Assembly: GCA_031272345.1 (NCBI GenBank)
Contig: JAISTZ010000029.1
Location: 1-15,623, forward strand
Source: Spirochaetaceae bacterium
Lineage (GTDB): Bacteria > Spirochaetota > Spirochaetia > Treponematales > Treponemataceae
Reading direction: 5' to 3'
Length of the DNA stretch: 15,623 nt
Positions 13,958-15,623 of this stretch are shown one piece after another. Every line of letters starts with the position of its first letter. Within the stretch, counting starts at the first letter, position 1. The notes below the pieces were generated by a model, which had not been told where the DNA came from, searched no databases, and saw nothing but the letters and a program-made list of their open reading frames with translations. The position numbers and the translations under genes are program-made.

Positions 13958-13958
13958 G

Positions 13959-15386
13959 ATGAAACTTCATTGCAAACCCAGCGCAACACAGTTTCTTCTA
14001 GTCCTCCTTTTGGCGGCGGTTTTCCCGCCCTGGGGGGTCCCCGGTTTTGCCCAGCAGGGGACTTCACGGGTGCGGGAAATACCGCCGCCTCCTTCAGAAG
14101 AAGCCCTCCCGCCGATCATGTCGACGAGTCAGGTCGATTGGCGGACACGGACGTTCTCGTCAAAGGTCGAGCTCAACATGCTCCGAAACGGCCTGTCCCT
14201 TCCGGCGGAAAAAAACACGGCCGTCAACAGGATACACACCCGGATTCCAACCCTGCTGAAGGACCCCCTCCTCTCGCTCTACGTGGACTCCCGGTACCGG
14301 CTGGGGGACCTGGTGCTCGACGAAAGGGTCACCCTGGAGGAGCTCACCGGGGTTATCGGCGCGGGCAGGACCGGCAGCGGGGTCTTCGACACGACCGGGC
14401 AGATCCTCCGGCTCGACCACAAACTCAGCCTGAACAGCGTCGGCGCGCTTTTTATCAAACACCGGGAGCCATCCCCCCCGAGCTCGCCCATAGACCGGGT
14501 TGCCACCCGTGCATATACGGGCATCCTGATCGACGCCCGGGGCGTCCTTCCCGTGCACGGGGAATACACCGGCGGGCGGGCCTCCCCCTGCATCTTCCCC
14601 CGGATCTGGGACGACACCATGGAGCTCTTCTACGAGCGCAGCATGATGAATCCCCAGAAGGCCCTCGCCTCCGGGGTCGTCCGGTATTCCTATTCGGATG
14701 ACGAGGACGAGTATATCGACCGGATAGGCCAGGACCCCCTCAGAGTCACCGCCAGGGAACTGTACGGAAAAAACCGGACCGACCCGGTGATCGCCAGGGC
14801 CGACGCCCTCAAGGTGCTCTCCAGCCCGGAAAACCGCGCCCTCCTCGAGGCCGGACGCATCGTCATCCTCCTTGACAAGGACGAAATCGCCCACGGGGTT
14901 TCCTTTCCGGAGAAGGAGGACGGCTACTACGAGCGGTTCGGAAAGCTCAAGGAATATATCGTGGACCAGAAGATTCCCGACCTGACGGCCAGGGACGGCC
15001 CCAGGGGTGTGGAGGTGCTGATTCAAAACCTGAATTTCCTCGCGGACACGGCGAACCTCCTGCCCCAGGAAAACGTCCGGCTCACGCTCATCGCGGAAAT
15101 GGTCAGGCAGTTTATCGCGGACAGGGACTATACCGTGCGCGTCGAGGGCCACTCGGCCCAGGTGGGCCGGCCCGAGGGAGAGATGGAGCTCTCCGTCGAA
15201 CGGGCCCGGGCCATTGCGGACGCCCTTGCGGAGCGGGGAATCCCCAGGGAAGTCTTCGTCCTCCAGGGCTACGGTTCCACCCTCCCGGTGGCGGAAAACA
15301 CCACCGAAGAAGGCCGGGCCAAGAACCGCAGGGTGGAAATCATCGTCATGCCCAGGACCACCTACATACAGCGGATGTGGGAATAG
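13959..15386 (+). CDS. OmpA-family outer-membrane/peptidoglycan-associated protein
   Basis: A 475-residue exported protein. The ATG at 13959, one base after the transglycosylase stop, begins a type I signal peptide with hydrophobic core FLLVLLLAAVF and probable cleavage after GFA near residue 31. A TTG seven codons upstream is less likely. The C-terminal OmpA domain at about 350-465 includes LNFLADTANLLPQENVRL, YTVRVEGHSAQVG, ELSVERARAIADALAERGI and the peptidoglycan-contact motif NRRVEI. The central part (about 185-310: YTGILIDARG, IFPRIWDD, VVRYSY, DALKVL) resembles by eye the repeat seen in LPP20/FlgT-like periplasmic proteins, a tentative match. Together with the LysM transglycosylase upstream it points to cell-wall to outer-membrane linkage. 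Confidence 0.87.
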   Translation: MKLHCKPSATQFLLVLLLAAVFPPWGVPGFAQQGTSRVREIPPPPSEEALPPIMSTSQVDWRTRTFSSKVELNMLRNGLSLPAEKNTAVNRIHTRIPTLLKDPLLSLYVDSRYRLGDLVLDERVTLEELTGVIGAGRTGSGVFDTTGQILRLDHKLSLNSVGALFIKHREPSPPSSPIDRVATRAYTGILIDARGVLPVHGEYTGGRASPCIFPRIWDDTMELFYERSMMNPQKALASGVVRYSYSDDEDEYIDRIGQDPLRVTARELYGKNRTDPVIARADALKVLSSPENRALLEAGRIVILLDKDEIAHGVSFPEKEDGYYERFGKLKEYIVDQKIPDLTARDGPRGVEVLIQNLNFLADTANLLPQENVRLTLIAEMVRQFIADRDYTVRVEGHSAQVGRPEGEMELSVERARAIADALAERGIPREVFVLQGYGSTLPVAENTTEEGRAKNRRVEIIVMPRTTYIQRMWE

Positions 15387-15388
15387 CC

Positions 15389-15623
15389 GTGGAAGCCGCC
15401 GGGCCTGGGAAGCCCTTTCCCCTGGGCGCGACGCCCTGCGCCGATGGAGTCAACTTCAGCGTCTTCTCCCGGCACGCGACCGGGGTGTTCCTCTGCCTCT
15501 TTTCCCATGAACATGACGACGAGCCCTCCCGGACCATCGAGTTCGACCCCAGGACGAACCGCACGGGAGACCTCTGGCACATGTTCGTCCGGGGCCTGAA
15601 ACCCGGGGCCTTCTACCTCTACC
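15389..15623 (+). CDS. glgX: Glycogen debranching enzyme GlgX, N-terminal fragment
   Basis: The GTG at 15389, two bases after the OmpA-family stop, opens a frame running off the right edge (78 complete codons). The translation GKPFPLGATPCADGVNFSVFSRHATGVFLCLF, then GDLWHMFVRGLKPGAFYLY, is the CBM48 N-terminal domain of GlgX/isoamylase-type debranching enzymes, which remove alpha-1,6 branches from phosphorylase-trimmed glycogen. Another in-frame GTG at 15377 overlaps the preceding gene and cannot be excluded. The GH13 catalytic domain lies outside the window, so a trehalohydrolase relative is not formally ruled out, but the spacing of PLGAT, GVNFSVFS and the tryptophan strand favours GlgX. It is tied to the envelope operon by position only. 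Confidence 0.87.
   Translation, partial: MEAAGPGKPFPLGATPCADGVNFSVFSRHATGVFLCLFSHEHDDEPSRTIEFDPRTNRTGDLWHMFVRGLKPGAFYLY

Noticed and set aside
1..15623. CRISPR arrays, insertion sequences, prophage or defence genes.
   Set aside because: No periodic direct repeats, transposase, integrase or nuclease motifs were seen. The repeats present are the short dispersed 17-mer and homopolymers.

Overview
The window looks like chromosomal DNA of a GC-rich, free-living or gut-associated spirochaete of the Treponema type. This is an inference from the gene set: half-size CarB, TPR lipoproteins, a LysM transglycosylase followed by an OmpA-family protein, GlgA/GlgX, and a homopolymer tract in a promoter spacer. 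No rRNA or other decisive marker is present. Coding density is very high. No stretch over 300 bases lacks a gene, and no insertion sequence, prophage or CRISPR array was seen.

Layout. (1) Positions 1-3237, minus strand: an operon-like run reading MATE transporter, DegT-family sugar aminotransferase (FdtB type), 3,4-ketoisomerase (FdtA type) and a hexapeptide acyltransferase that runs off the left edge. The last three are the steps for a dTDP-3-acylamino-3,6-dideoxyhexose used in surface polysaccharide. GC falls to about 38% in the acyltransferase, against a visibly GC-rich remainder. (2) 3345-4343, plus strand: phosphate acetyltransferase, divergent from MATE. (3) 4359-5194, minus: epoxyqueuosine reductase QueH directly behind a tRNA-Met/tRNA-Val pair that has its own promoter. 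(4) 5231-7245, minus: chorismate mutase AroH then glycogen synthase GlgA. (5) 7308-9295, minus: the N-terminal half of carbamoyl-phosphate synthase large chain as a free-standing gene, coupled by ATGA to an unknown 85-residue protein. (6) 9339-11736, minus: a six-span membrane protein overlapping a 591-residue TPR lipoprotein. (7) 11802-15623, plus: divergent from (6), a TPR-like lipoprotein, a LysM lytic transglycosylase, an OmpA-family outer-membrane/peptidoglycan protein and the start of glycogen debranching enzyme GlgX, all overlapping or nearly abutting. Blocks 6 and 7 look like one envelope-maintenance locus driven from a single symmetrical divergent promoter.

The strongest unexpected signals are regulatory. 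Four transcription units (carB, aroH and the divergent pair at 11.74-11.80 kb) have well-formed -35/-10 boxes with 17-bp spacers whose -10 box lies only 5-9 nt from the start codon, with no Shine-Dalgarno sequence, so their mRNAs are predicted to be leaderless or nearly so. The MATE and pta genes use conventional Shine-Dalgarno leaders. The carB promoter spacer holds a run of eight C, a possible slippage switch. A 17-bp dispersed repeat supplies the stop codon and the last residues of two unrelated genes (queH and the 85-residue gene), and at one copy forms a 13-bp perfect hairpin.
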